This document shows, one piece after another, positions 50,043-58,212 of a stretch of DNA of 64,000 nucleotides. Source of the stretch: Kribbella jiaozuonensis (GTDB lineage Bacteria > Actinomycetota > Actinomycetes > Propionibacteriales > Kribbellaceae); the NCBI RefSeq assembly GCF_005233875.1, contig NZ_SZPZ01000006.1, positions 496,001-560,000 of the forward strand, given 5' to 3'. Each line of letters begins with the position of its first letter. Position 1 is the first letter of the stretch. The notes under the pieces are model-generated. The model was not told the origin of the DNA and searched no databases. It saw only the letters and a program-made list of their open reading frames with translations. Made by a program: the position numbers and the translations under genes.

Positions 50043-50813
50043 TCAGTACCGCTCCCTGAACACCTGCTTCCCGGCCCCGTCGTACATGGTGATGTAGATC
50101 GGGTCGGTGTTCCCCTTCAGGATGGTGTCGGTGTAGACGCGGTGGACCCAGTAGCCGTCCTTGATCGTGGCGTCCGCGTGCTGCCCGAGGCCCGAGAACG
50201 CGATCCGGGTGACTCCCTCCGGCACCCGGCCCGCGTAGCTGTACCGAACCCCCATGCACAGGGTCTTCCGGTCCGCCCGATCGACCGGGACATCGCCGCA
50301 GGCCATGGTCCAGTACCGCTGGATCTGGAACGGGCGAGTGATGATGCCGACGTTCAGCAGCGTCGCTCCGAACCCGCCCAGCGGCCGGCCGTTGATCGGT
50401 ACGCCGGCCACGCAGTACGCGTACTGCGATCCGTCCGGCGACCGTCGTACCGTGATCGCGCCGTCGGGGTCGGTCACCTCGACCACCTTGTCCGTCCAAG
50501 TGCTGACCACCTGCCGGCGCCACGCGTCGTCGTTCGCGGTCCGGAAGAAGTCGTCGGATTTGGCGCACAGGTCGGTGATCATCGTCGGCTGGGTGGCGGT
50601 GGTCGCCGGCTGCGGCTTGGCGTTCCCGAGCTGGCCGATGAGCAGTCCGGCGATGACGACGGTCGCCGCGGCAACCGCTGTCGCGGCCGAGATCACCACG
50701 CGACGGACCCGGGTGCGGTGCCGGCCGGCGGCGACCAGGTCTGCCACGTCCGGGGTGAACGTCGCGGGACGGTCGGCGGCCTGGTCGAGCAGCGTCTTCA
50801 GTTCGGTTGTCAT
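50043..50813 (-). CDS. Membrane-anchored partner of a SigE-type sigma factor, function unknown
   Basis: This 256-residue protein has a cytoplasmic stretch of about 35 residues (TTELKTLLDQAADRPATF), one membrane helix (VVISAATAVAAATVVIAGLL), and an extracytoplasmic domain with four Cys residues that is not a known family to me. It starts 1 base after the sigma gene stop (TGAGATG). The topology is that of an anti-sigma factor, but the N-terminal part lacks the zinc-binding HxxxCxxC motif. An alternative is a sigma-coupled envelope protein. Confidence 0.7.
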   Translation of the reverse strand: MTTELKTLLDQAADRPATFTPDVADLVAAGRHRTRVRRVVISAATAVAAATVVIAGLLIGQLGNAKPQPATTATQPTMITDLCAKSDDFFRTANDDAWRRQVVSTWTDKVVEVTDPDGAITVRRSPDGSQYAYCVAGVPINGRPLGGFGATLLNVGIITRPFQIQRYWTMACGDVPVDRADRKTLCMGVRYSYAGRVPEGVTRIAFSGLGQHADATIKDGYWVHRVYTDTILKGNTDPIYITMYDGAGKQVFRERY

Positions 50814-50814
50814 C

Positions 50815-51339
50815 TCAACCCCTCACAGCCAGGTCGGAAAGTTCGGCGAGGGCCGGATGCGTGCGCAGTTTCTCCAGCGCGCGCAGGGTCTGGCTCTTGA
50901 CGGTTCCGGGGCGGCAGTCGAGGGCGGCGGCGGTCTCGTCGACGGAAAGCTCGTCGAAGTACCGCAGTACGACGCACGCGCGCTGCCGGGGCGGCAGTTC
51001 GGCGAGGGCCTTGGTGATCACGAGGCGGTTCTCGAGTACGGCGAGCGGGTCGGCGCTGTCGGTCTCGTTGGCGAAGTAGTCGTCACCACCGACGACCTCC
51101 TGGCTGGATTTGCGGCGCAGAGCGTCGAGGGTGGTCGAGACGACGACCTTCCGCGCGTACGCCGCGACCGCGCCCTTGCGCTGGATCCGGCCCCAGACGC
51201 GGTACAGCCGGATCAGCGCCTCCTGGGTCGCGTCCTCCGCACGACGCCAGTCACCGCACAGCAGGTAAGCGGTTCGGCACAGAGCGTTAGCTTGATGCGT
51301 GACGAACTCGATGTAGTCCTGCTCGGTCTCCGGTCTCAC
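50815..51339 (-). CDS. SigE-family (ECF) RNA polymerase sigma factor
   Basis: This 174-residue sigma factor has region 2 (YIEFVTHQANALCRTAYLLC, then AEDATQEALIRLYRVW) and region 4 (LAELPPRQRACVVLRYFDEL, then TAAALDCRPGTVKSQTLRAL). GTG 51339 is chosen because GGGGAG lies 8 bases upstream and the conserved N-terminus starts there; GTG/ATG-type starts further upstream (51387) lack this. It forms a two-gene unit with the membrane protein downstream, a second such pair after 15791-16887. Confidence 0.9.
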   Translation of the reverse strand: MRPETEQDYIEFVTHQANALCRTAYLLCGDWRRAEDATQEALIRLYRVWGRIQRKGAVAAYARKVVVSTTLDALRRKSSQEVVGGDDYFANETDSADPLAVLENRLVITKALAELPPRQRACVVLRYFDELSVDETAAALDCRPGTVKSQTLRALEKLRTHPALAELSDLAVRG

Positions 51340-51485
51340 CCGCGGCTCTCCCCAGTCATGCCGGGTCAAACGTGGTGGGCTCACCAACTGGTTGCACCGA
51401 TCCGGCAGATTTTTCCCGCTCCCCTGAGGCTAAGGGAACAAGGGCCCGGTCCTGTCCGTAGAGTGACTGGAGCGAGGGGAATGAC

Positions 51486-52019
51486 ATGCCGACCGAGAGC
51501 AGGACGACGTCCGTGGTCGCGGCGCTGAGCGTCGCGGTGGCGGTGGTCGGTCACGTGCTCGTGGGCGGTGGCGGAGTCCCGCTCGACGTCGTACCTCCGC
51601 TGGCTGCGCTGGCCGGTGCGTGCTGGTTGCTGGGGGAGTACCTCGCTGGGGAGCGGTTGCTGACGGCGCTCGTGCTGGCCGCAGTGCAGTTGTTCGTGCA
51701 CGTGACGCTGGATTCGGCGAGCATGCATGACGGTATGGCGATGTCGCCGGGTATCGGTGGCAGCTTGATGATGAGCGCCACGCACTTGTCGGTCCTGCTG
51801 GCGGGTGTGCTCGCGGTCAGCCAGGCCCAGCGTTGGGTCTCGCGCGTCGTACGCATCTTCGCGCGGTTCCTTCCGCGGCTTCCGGTGCTGTATCCGGTGC
51901 CTGGGCGCAGCCGCCGGTTCGTCGTTGTGTCCTCGCCGGTGCGGCTCGCCGCGTCCTGGCTCGAGTCGAACGTTTCCCGCCGCGGACCTCCCGGCGTACG
52001 AGTGATCGCTGCTGTCTGA
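51486..52019 (+). CDS. Four-helix membrane protein with Met/His-rich loop, linked to copper genes
   Basis: This 177-residue protein has four hydrophobic helices (about 8-28, 33-50, 60-80 and 98-118). The loop before the last helix reads DSASMHDGMAMSPGIGGSLM, a Met/His-rich stretch that would suit Cu(I), and VHVTLDS and SATHLSV add His residues at the helix ends. It lies 46 bases before a YcnI gene in the same direction. I do not recognise a family. A copper-related role is inferred from composition and context only. Confidence 0.68.
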   Translation: MPTESRTTSVVAALSVAVAVVGHVLVGGGGVPLDVVPPLAALAGACWLLGEYLAGERLLTALVLAAVQLFVHVTLDSASMHDGMAMSPGIGGSLMMSATHLSVLLAGVLAVSQAQRWVSRVVRIFARFLPRLPVLYPVPGRSRRFVVVSSPVRLAASWLESNVSRRGPPGVRVIAAV

Positions 52020-52065
52020 ACCGGTCCACGAGCCGGATTACTCGTATGCCTTGAAAGGTTCTCTC

Positions 52066-52758
52066 ATGCCCAAGAGATTCGTCCTGCGCGCCGGCGCGAT
52101 CGTCGCGGCGTCCGCGCTGGTCGTGATCGGCGCCGCGGGGTCGGCGTCCGCGCACGTCACGGTGTCCTCGCCGGACGCCAAGCCCGGTGGGTACGCGAAG
52201 CTGGTCTTCCGCGTGCCGACCGAGTCCGACAACACCAGCACCACCAAGCTGGTCGTGTCGTTGCCCACCGATCATCCGTTCGCGTCGGTCGGTGCGCAGG
52301 TGAAGGACGGTTGGAAGGTGGAGAAGAAGGAGGAGAAGTTGCCGGCGGAGGTCAAGGTCGGCGATGTCACGCTGACCAAGGCGATCACCACGGTCACCTG
52401 GACGGCGACCGCTGGTGGGATTCCGCCGAACGACTTCGATGAGTTCGCGTTGTCGGTCGGGAGGATGCCGGAGGGGGTGGATTCGTTGAGCTTCCCTGCT
52501 GTGCAGACGTACAGCGACGGTGAGGTGGTGAAGTGGGCCGACGTCGCCAAGGACGGCGCGGACGAGCCTGAGCACCCGGCGCCTACGTTGAAGCTGACGG
52601 CGGCGATTACGCCGGTGGCCGCGACCACGTCGGAGGGTACGTCGGACACGCTGGCGCGCTGGCTCGGCGGTGCTGGTCTGTTGGTCGGGTTGCTCGGATT
52701 GGCCTTCGGGCTGCGGCCGCGTCGTACTGCTGTGGCTGCTCCTGGAGAGAAGCAGTAG
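52066..52758 (+). CDS. YcnI-family copper-binding membrane protein
   Basis: This 230-residue protein has a signal peptide ending GSASA, so the mature protein begins with His30 (HVTVSSPDAKPGGYAKLVF), the N-terminal His that ligates copper in YcnI. The DUF1775 domain follows (VPTESDNTSTTKLVVSLPTD, TVTWTATAGGIPPNDFDEFA), with one C-terminal membrane helix. It probably chaperones copper at the outer membrane face. ATG 52066 follows GAAAGG. The order YcnI-CopC-CopD is a common actinobacterial copper-import group. Confidence 0.93.
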   Translation: MPKRFVLRAGAIVAASALVVIGAAGSASAHVTVSSPDAKPGGYAKLVFRVPTESDNTSTTKLVVSLPTDHPFASVGAQVKDGWKVEKKEEKLPAEVKVGDVTLTKAITTVTWTATAGGIPPNDFDEFALSVGRMPEGVDSLSFPAVQTYSDGEVVKWADVAKDGADEPEHPAPTLKLTAAITPVAATTSEGTSDTLARWLGGAGLLVGLLGLAFGLRPRRTAVAAPGEKQ

Positions 52759-52760
52759 CC

Positions 52761-53267
52761 GTGCGTCGACTGATCGCAATTCTGGTGGCGTCGCTGTTCA
52801 CGCTGGTGGTTTCCACCGGCGTGGCGGCGGCGCACGCCAAGCTCGAGTCGATGACGCCGACGGACGGTTCGTCGATGGCAGTGCCGCCGACGAAGGTGAT
52901 CCTGACGTTCAACGAGCCGGTCGGGTCGAACGGGACGCAGGTACAGGTCAAATCGCCCAGCGGCACGAACGTCGCCAACGGCGACGCCCAGGTGGTCGAC
53001 AACACCGTCACCCAGACGGTCGGCGCGATGATCGAGGCGGGGAAGTACACCGTCGAGGCCCGCGTGGTCTCGGCCGACGGCCACCCGATCACCATCACGG
53101 GCGCCTTCACCGTCACCCACGCCGGCCACCCCGCCACCCAACCAGCCGGCACCCCGACAACCTCCCAGGGCAGCGGCAACACCGTCACGATCGTCGCAAT
53201 GTGCTTGGTGATGCTGGTGGTCGTAGCCCTCGCCATAGTCATCGTCCGCCGCCGCCCCGCCGCCTGA
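52761..53267 (+). CDS. copC: CopC-domain copper-binding protein
   Basis: This 168-residue protein has a signal peptide ending VAAA, giving mature His25 (HAKLESMTPTDGSSM), the Cu(II) ligand of CopC. The beta-barrel has VILTFNEPVGSNGTQV and YTVEARVVSADGHPITITGA, where the D-G-H site supplies further ligands. A C-terminal membrane helix (about 143-163) anchors it. It delivers copper to CopD. It lies 2 bases after YcnI and its stop overlaps the copD start by one base. Confidence 0.94.
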   Translation: MRRLIAILVASLFTLVVSTGVAAAHAKLESMTPTDGSSMAVPPTKVILTFNEPVGSNGTQVQVKSPSGTNVANGDAQVVDNTVTQTVGAMIEAGKYTVEARVVSADGHPITITGAFTVTHAGHPATQPAGTPTTSQGSGNTVTIVAMCLVMLVVVALAIVIVRRRPAA

Positions 53268-54328
53268 TGAACCCCCACCCCTCACCCGAGGACCCAGCAC
53301 AGCCTGTGGGTTCGGCCCCCGCCCAGCTCCCTCGACCGGGAGCGCGGAGCGCGTGGGTCGTGCTCGGGATGGTTGCTGTTGGCATCTTTGTGATGGTGGC
53401 GGCTTTGTTTGCGGGGGGTGGGGCGCCGCAGCGGGCGGTGGATGGGTTGTTGGGGGCTGGGCTGGGGGTTTCGTGGGCGGTTCCGGTGTTGCGGGTTGTC
53501 GCGGATGGGGCGGCTGTGGCGACGGGTGGGGCGGTGCTGGCGGTGTTGCTGTTTCTGCCGGCGGACGGTGGAAAGCTTGGTAGTAAGGCGATCCGGGCCT
53601 GTCAGGACGCGGCGTTGGCGGCTGGGATCTGGGCGGTGGCGAGCATCGGTGGCCTGATCGCTACCGCCACGGTGATCCTCGGCATCCCGCTCTCGCATCT
53701 CGCCGAGCATGCCGAGCCAGCCGGCCAACTCACGCAAGTCCGAGCGCTCGCAGCAGCCGTCGTACTCACCGCCGTGCTCGCCGTCGTCTTGAGCGGTGTG
53801 AAGACGATGCGCGGCGCACGTCTCGCCGCAGTACTCACGATCGCCGCCCTGACCGGCCCGCTCCTCACCGGTCACGGCGCACTGGATCGCACCAGCGCCT
53901 GGTCCGTCCTCGCGACGACTTCCCTCGTCGTACACGTCGTCGCCGCGACCGCATGGGTCGGCGGATTGGCCGCCGTACTGCGGTATTCCCGCTCGCGCCA
54001 AGCCGTCGAGGTCTTCAGCACGCTCGCCCTGGTCTGCGCCGTCACGATGGGCATCACCGGCCTACTGACAGCCGAGATCCACCTGGGCGGACGCCAGGAA
54101 GGATGGGGCCTGATCACGCAATGGGTGACGACCGGGTACGGCGCTCTCGTGCTCGGCAAGACCCTCGCATTCGCGACGCTCGTCATCATCGGGCAGCTGC
54201 ATCGGCAGAGCACACTGCCCCAACTGGAGGCGGGCGATCCGGTCGCGTTCCGCCGGCTCGCCGTACTCGAGCTGCTCGTGATGGCCGGCACCATCGGCCT
54301 CGCGGTTGCCTTGTCGCGCACGCCGTAG
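53267..54328 (+). CDS. copD: CopD-family copper transport membrane protein
   Basis: This 353-residue polytopic protein has eight or so membrane helices, the CopD domain in its C-terminal half, and SLVVHVVAATAWVGGLAAVL with the conserved His-x-x-x-x-x-W-V-G-G motif. Helices with HGAL and LTAEIHLGG add possible copper-binding His. It probably imports copper handed over by CopC. ATG 53267 overlaps the copC stop (TGATG). Confidence 0.9.
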   Translation: MNPHPSPEDPAQPVGSAPAQLPRPGARSAWVVLGMVAVGIFVMVAALFAGGGAPQRAVDGLLGAGLGVSWAVPVLRVVADGAAVATGGAVLAVLLFLPADGGKLGSKAIRACQDAALAAGIWAVASIGGLIATATVILGIPLSHLAEHAEPAGQLTQVRALAAAVVLTAVLAVVLSGVKTMRGARLAAVLTIAALTGPLLTGHGALDRTSAWSVLATTSLVVHVVAATAWVGGLAAVLRYSRSRQAVEVFSTLALVCAVTMGITGLLTAEIHLGGRQEGWGLITQWVTTGYGALVLGKTLAFATLVIIGQLHRQSTLPQLEAGDPVAFRRLAVLELLVMAGTIGLAVALSRTP

Positions 54329-54337
54329 CGGACTCGA

Positions 54338-54364
54338 TGACATGTCAACAGATGTCCGTACAAT
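54338..54364 (+). promoter_or_regulatory. MarR operator and leaderless promoter
   Basis: The perfect palindrome TGACATGTCA (54338-54347) is followed by a second GATGTC half-site (54351-54356) and the -10 TACAAT (54359-54364), which ends 6 bases before ATG 54371. Repressor at the palindrome would cover the -35 region, consistent with autoregulation. Confidence 0.55.
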
Positions 54365-54370
54365 GTCGTC

Positions 54371-54853
54371 ATGGGTGAACCGCAATGGCTCGACAAGCGT
54401 GAGGCGCGGCTCTGGGAGTCGTACCGGGACACGCACCGCGAGCTGATGCGCGCGCTCGAGGCGCGGATGATCAGCAATTCGGGTCTGTCCGGCGCCGACT
54501 ACGCCCTGCTCCACCCGCTGTCGGAGGCCGAGGACGGCGTACTGCGCACCCGCGACCTCGGCCGCTCCGTCGGGTGGGAACGCAGCCGGCTGTCCCACCA
54601 GGTCAGCCGGATGGAGAAACGCGGCCTGGTCTGCCGCGAGGAATGCGTCGCCGACGCCCGCGGCTCGATGGTCCGCCTCACCGAACTCGGCCGCACAGCG
54701 ATCGACGCCGCCGCCCCCGACCACGTCGACGCCGTCCGCGCCTACTTCTTCAACCGCCTGACCCCCGCCGAGCAGGCCCAACTCACCACCCTCCTCGACC
54801 GGATAGCCGCCGACCTCCCGGAAACCTGCCCGACCCCGGACTGCGACGACTAG
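54371..54853 (+). CDS. MarR-family transcriptional regulator
   Basis: This 160-residue winged-helix protein has GLSGADYALLHPLSEAEDGV, LRTRDLGRSVGWERSRLSHQ (recognition helix) and RMEKRGLVCREECVADARGS (wing with D-x-R). Two Cys near the wing and one near the C-terminus could make it redox- or metal-sensitive, but this is speculative. It lies between the copper genes and the Zur-boxed operon. Its own -10 suggests it is transcribed separately. Targets unknown beyond itself. Confidence 0.9.
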   Translation: MGEPQWLDKREARLWESYRDTHRELMRALEARMISNSGLSGADYALLHPLSEAEDGVLRTRDLGRSVGWERSRLSHQVSRMEKRGLVCREECVADARGSMVRLTELGRTAIDAAAPDHVDAVRAYFFNRLTPAEQAQLTTLLDRIAADLPETCPTPDCDD

Positions 54854-54884
54854 GACACGCCGTCACGGAGAGCGATTGGGGATG

Positions 54885-54904
54885 GCCCTCGGAAGAATGA
54901 GGGC
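54885..54904 (+). terminator. Small hairpin after marR
   Basis: GCCCTC and GAGGGC pair around an 8-base loop, 32 bases after the marR stop and 25 before the Zur box. Short stem with no T-run, so only a weak terminator candidate. Confidence 0.3.
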
Positions 54905-54928
54905 GTCTCGTTCAGATGCGCGCTGGAT

Positions 54929-54944
54929 TTGACAATCGTTTTCA
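54929..54944 (+). promoter_or_regulatory. Zur box overlapping the -35 of the metallophore-like operon
   Basis: TGACAATCGTTTTCA (54930-54944) reads TGAAAACGATTGTCA on the other strand. From memory the mycobacterial Zur consensus is TGAAAACGATTTTCA, a 14 of 15 match, and Streptomyces Zur sites share the TGAAAATCATTTTCA form. The box overlaps a consensus TTGACA (54929-54934), followed after 17 bases by GAGGAT (54952-54957). Zinc-bound Zur here would block transcription of the seven genes downstream. Confidence 0.78.
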
Positions 54945-54964
54945 CTAACGTGAGGATGTGGCGC

Positions 54965-56491
54965 GTGTCCGAGGCGTTCAGCAGGCGTGGGTTTCTGGGG
55001 GTGGCCGGCGCCGCCGGGCTGGCTGCGGCGGTTGGCTGCGGTGCGGACGGTGAGGCGGCGGCGCAGCCCAAGCAGGGTGGGCGGTTGCGCGCTGTGTACG
55101 CCGGTGGTGGGGCGAAGGAAGTGCTGGATCCGCACGTGCAGAGCCTGTTCGTGGACATCGCGCGACACAAGGCGATCTACGAGAAGCTGGTCGAGCTCGG
55201 GCCTGATTTAAAGCCGGTGCCGCGGCTCGCGTCGAAATGGGAGCACGACGGGACCGCGACGACCTGGCGGTTCAGCCTGCGGGATGCGAGCTTCCACGAC
55301 GGTGCGAAGCTGGTCGCGGAGGACGTGCTGTTCAGCCTCGCGCGGATCGCCGACCCCGCCGTACCCGAGCGGGTCGCACAGTCGTCGCTCGCGACGCTGG
55401 ATCTCAAGCGCAGCAAGGCTCTGGGTCCGTCGACGGTCGAGCTGGTGCTGACCGCTCCGAACGCCGAGTTCCCGGCCCTGCTCGCCGGCATCGGCACGCA
55501 GATCGTGCGTGATGGGTTCAAGGACCCGACCAAGCCTCTTGGGACCGGCGCGTTCCGGTTCGCGTCGTTCGAGGCGGGGCGGTCGATGGTCGCTTCGCGG
55601 TACGACGATTACTGGGACGCGCCCGCCCGGATCGAGGAGCTGCACATCCTGTCCGCCGACTCCGAGGCGCGGGCGAACGCAGTGCAGGGCGGGCAGGCGG
55701 AGTACGCGAACGACATGACGGCGACGTTCGCGCGGACGGCCGGGAAGGCGGTGCGGGTCGTCGCGGCGAAGGCCAGCACGATGCAGGCGTTCGTAATGAA
55801 GGTCGATCAGCCGCCGTTCGACAACCCGGACGTGCGGCTCGCGTTCAAGCTGCTCGCGGATCGGCAGCGGCTGGTGGACGTCGTACTCGCGGGGCGCGGT
55901 GAGGTCGGGAATGACCTTTTCGGTAAGGGATATCAGTACTATCCGGCCGATCTGCCGGCTCGTGAGCGGGACGTCGATCGGGCGAAGGCGTTGCTGACGA
56001 AGGCCGGGCTGGTGGGGAAGGAGGTGGAGATCTTCACCGCGGATGCGTCGGCCGGGTTCGTCGAGGCGGCGACGTTGTTCGCGGAGCAGGTGGCCGAGGC
56101 GGGGGTTCGGTTGAAGGTGACGACCGGGAGCCCGCAGACGTACGCGAAGGACCTGTTGACGAAGGGTGCTATCGGCAACCATCGGTCTGGCGCGATGCCG
56201 ATCCCGCAGTACTTCACCGATCGGTTGCTGTCGCATTCGCCGTTCAATGTGACGCATTGGCGGCGGCCGGCGTTCGACGCGGAGTTCGCGGCGGCGCGGG
56301 CGGTGACGTCGGAGGAGGAGCGGTCGTCGAGGTACGGCGTACTGCAGAAGACGTTGCGTGACGAGGGCGGGATTCTCGCATGGGGGCTGCCGGACTATCT
56401 CGTCGCGGTGTCGGCCAAGGTGCAGGGTGTGCAGGCGGTGCCGCCGAACACACTGGACCAGGGGCGGTTCGACAAGGTGTGGCTGGCCTGA
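54965..56491 (+). CDS. ABC transporter substrate-binding lipoprotein, peptide/nickel family (Tat signal)
   Basis: This 508-residue binding protein is of the DppA/NikA/CntA family. The N-terminus FSRRGFLGVAGAAGLAAAVG has a twin-arginine motif (Arg7-Arg8), and Cys25 follows as the lipidation site. The solute-binding domain has VLDPHVQSLFVDIARHKAIY, WRFSLRDASFHDGAKLVAED, PLGTGAFRF and AKASTMQAFVMKVDQPPFDN. GTG 54965 is chosen: AGGA lies 8 bases upstream and a leaderless start from GAGGAT is also possible; ATG 54956 adds three residues. First gene after the Zur box; by context the ligand is probably a metal complex. Confidence 0.9.
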   Translation: MSEAFSRRGFLGVAGAAGLAAAVGCGADGEAAAQPKQGGRLRAVYAGGGAKEVLDPHVQSLFVDIARHKAIYEKLVELGPDLKPVPRLASKWEHDGTATTWRFSLRDASFHDGAKLVAEDVLFSLARIADPAVPERVAQSSLATLDLKRSKALGPSTVELVLTAPNAEFPALLAGIGTQIVRDGFKDPTKPLGTGAFRFASFEAGRSMVASRYDDYWDAPARIEELHILSADSEARANAVQGGQAEYANDMTATFARTAGKAVRVVAAKASTMQAFVMKVDQPPFDNPDVRLAFKLLADRQRLVDVVLAGRGEVGNDLFGKGYQYYPADLPARERDVDRAKALLTKAGLVGKEVEIFTADASAGFVEAATLFAEQVAEAGVRLKVTTGSPQTYAKDLLTKGAIGNHRSGAMPIPQYFTDRLLSHSPFNVTHWRRPAFDAEFAAARAVTSEEERSSRYGVLQKTLRDEGGILAWGLPDYLVAVSAKVQGVQAVPPNTLDQGRFDKVWLA

Positions 56492-57430
56492 ATGCGGTCG
56501 TACGCCGCTCAGCGGGCGCTGCTCGCGGTTGTGCAGCTGGCCGTGCTCTCGGTGCTGGTGTTCGTGCTGACCTCGTTGCTGCCGGGGGATGCGGCGGAGC
56601 TGCGGTTCACCGAGACGCTGACGCCGGAGCAGGTCGCGCGGTTGCGGGGTGAGCTCGGGCTGGATCAGCCGGCTCCGGAGCGCTTCGTGCACTGGTTGGG
56701 GAATGTTCTGACGGGCGACCTGGGTACGTCGCTGATCAGCGGGGGACCGGTGGTCGACATCGTGCGGTCCTCGATCGGCGCGACGCTGGTGCTGACGGTT
56801 GCGACGCTTGCGGTCGTCGTACCGCTGGCTGTTGCCCTGGGCATCGTGATGGGGACGCGGGAGAACGGTCGGATCGATCGCGCGATCACGTCGGTGACGC
56901 TGGCGTTGTCGGCGATCCCGGATTTCGTGATCGCGGTCGTGCTGGTTGCGGTCTTCTCTTTGAGACTCGGCTGGCTGCCGGCGACGTGGATCGGTGGGGA
57001 TCTGCTCGCCTCTCCCGTGCTGTTGGTCCTCCCCGTGGCGGTCCTGTTCGGTCGCACCGTCTGTCTCCTGTCACGCCAGGTGCGAGCCGGCACGATCAAC
57101 GCTCTCCATGCCGAGTACGTCGTCCAGGCGCGTCGACTCGGGGTTCCCAGGCGACAGTTGCTGCTCCGTCACGTGCTCCCGAACGCCGCCGTGCCGGGGG
57201 TTCAAGAGCTGGCGCGCACCGGTGACACGCTGCTCGGCGGAGTCCTCGTAGTAGAAGCCATCTTCGCCATCCCCGGCTTCGCTACTGCCTTGGTCGACGG
57301 CGTAGAAACCCGCGACATCCCCACAGTCCAAGGCCTGACCCTCGTCTTGGCAGTTGCAGCCCTCCTCATCAACCTGACCGCAGACCTGGCCTGCAACCGG
57401 CTGGTCCCACGAACGGCCCTGCTCCGATGA
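56492..57430 (+). CDS. ABC transporter permease, DppB/CntB-like
   Basis: This 312-residue permease has about six membrane helices. It opens with the DppB-type helix AVVQLAVLSVLVFVLTSLLP, GDAAELRF and ERFVHWLGNVLTGDLGTSL, and has the EAA loop AEYVVQARRLGVPRRQLLLR, then HVLPNA, which docks onto the ATPase. The start codon follows the lipoprotein stop without a gap. It forms the membrane channel with the next gene. Confidence 0.93.
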   Translation: MRSYAAQRALLAVVQLAVLSVLVFVLTSLLPGDAAELRFTETLTPEQVARLRGELGLDQPAPERFVHWLGNVLTGDLGTSLISGGPVVDIVRSSIGATLVLTVATLAVVVPLAVALGIVMGTRENGRIDRAITSVTLALSAIPDFVIAVVLVAVFSLRLGWLPATWIGGDLLASPVLLVLPVAVLFGRTVCLLSRQVRAGTINALHAEYVVQARRLGVPRRQLLLRHVLPNAAVPGVQELARTGDTLLGGVLVVEAIFAIPGFATALVDGVETRDIPTVQGLTLVLAVAALLINLTADLACNRLVPRTALLR

Positions 57431-58212
57431 ACCGCCGGGGGTGGATCGCGATGCTGCTGGTTGTGGTGCCGTTGGTGATTGCGGTGTTGGGTCCACTGGC
57501 GCCGCGCGATTCACGCGAGGGGTTGCCGTATTCGTCTGAGGGGTTGTTGGGGACGGATGGGTTGGGGCGGGATGTGTTCGGGTTGTTGCTGGTGGGTGGG
57601 CGGACTGCGTTGGGGATGGCTATCGGTGCGGTGGTGTTGGCGTACGGCGTGGGTGGGTTGATCGGGCTGGTGGCGGCGTCCACGAGGCATCGGTGGTTGG
57701 ACGAAGGGTTGATGCGGCCGCTCGACGTACTGCTGCCGCTGCCTTCGTTGCTGGTGATCAGTGTGGTTGCGGTCGGGTGGCGGGCGTCGGCGGTGGCGAT
57801 CACGGTGGCGGTGGCGATGGTCAACGTACCGACCGTCGCGCGGCTGGTTCGGGCGGCGGCGTTGGATGCGGCGAGCGGGCCGGTGGTTGAGGCGTTGCGG
57901 ATGCAGCGTGAGTCATGGTTCGCGATCCAGCTCGGGTACGTCGGCCGCTCGGTGCTCGGACCGGTGGCCGCCGATCTCGGCACCCGGATCACGCTCGCGG
58001 TCTTCCTGGTCGCCTCGGTAAACTTCCTCGGCCTCGGGCTGAGCTCGACCGCGCCGGACTGGGCGGTCAGCGTGTCGCGCAATCGCGAAGGACTCCTGCT
58101 CCAGCCGTGGTCGGTCCTCGCGCCGGCGCTCCTCCTCGTCTCGTTCACCCTCGGCTTCAACCTGCTGGCCGACCGCCTCGTGCACCGATCACGTCAGGTG
58201 GCGACCGCATGA
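57427..58212 (+). CDS. ABC transporter permease, DppC/CntC-like
   Basis: This 261-residue permease has the DppC-type opening (IAMLLVVVPLVIAVLGPLAP) and LLGTDGLGRDVFGLLLVGGR, then about six helices. The EAA-like loop VVEALRMQRESWFAIQLGYV lacks the common G at the usual place but keeps the spacing. It overlaps its neighbours by 4 bases on each side, so the importer genes are translationally coupled. Confidence 0.92.
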   Translation: MNRRGWIAMLLVVVPLVIAVLGPLAPRDSREGLPYSSEGLLGTDGLGRDVFGLLLVGGRTALGMAIGAVVLAYGVGGLIGLVAASTRHRWLDEGLMRPLDVLLPLPSLLVISVVAVGWRASAVAITVAVAMVNVPTVARLVRAAALDAASGPVVEALRMQRESWFAIQLGYVGRSVLGPVAADLGTRITLAVFLVASVNFLGLGLSSTAPDWAVSVSRNREGLLLQPWSVLAPALLLVSFTLGFNLLADRLVHRSRQVATA

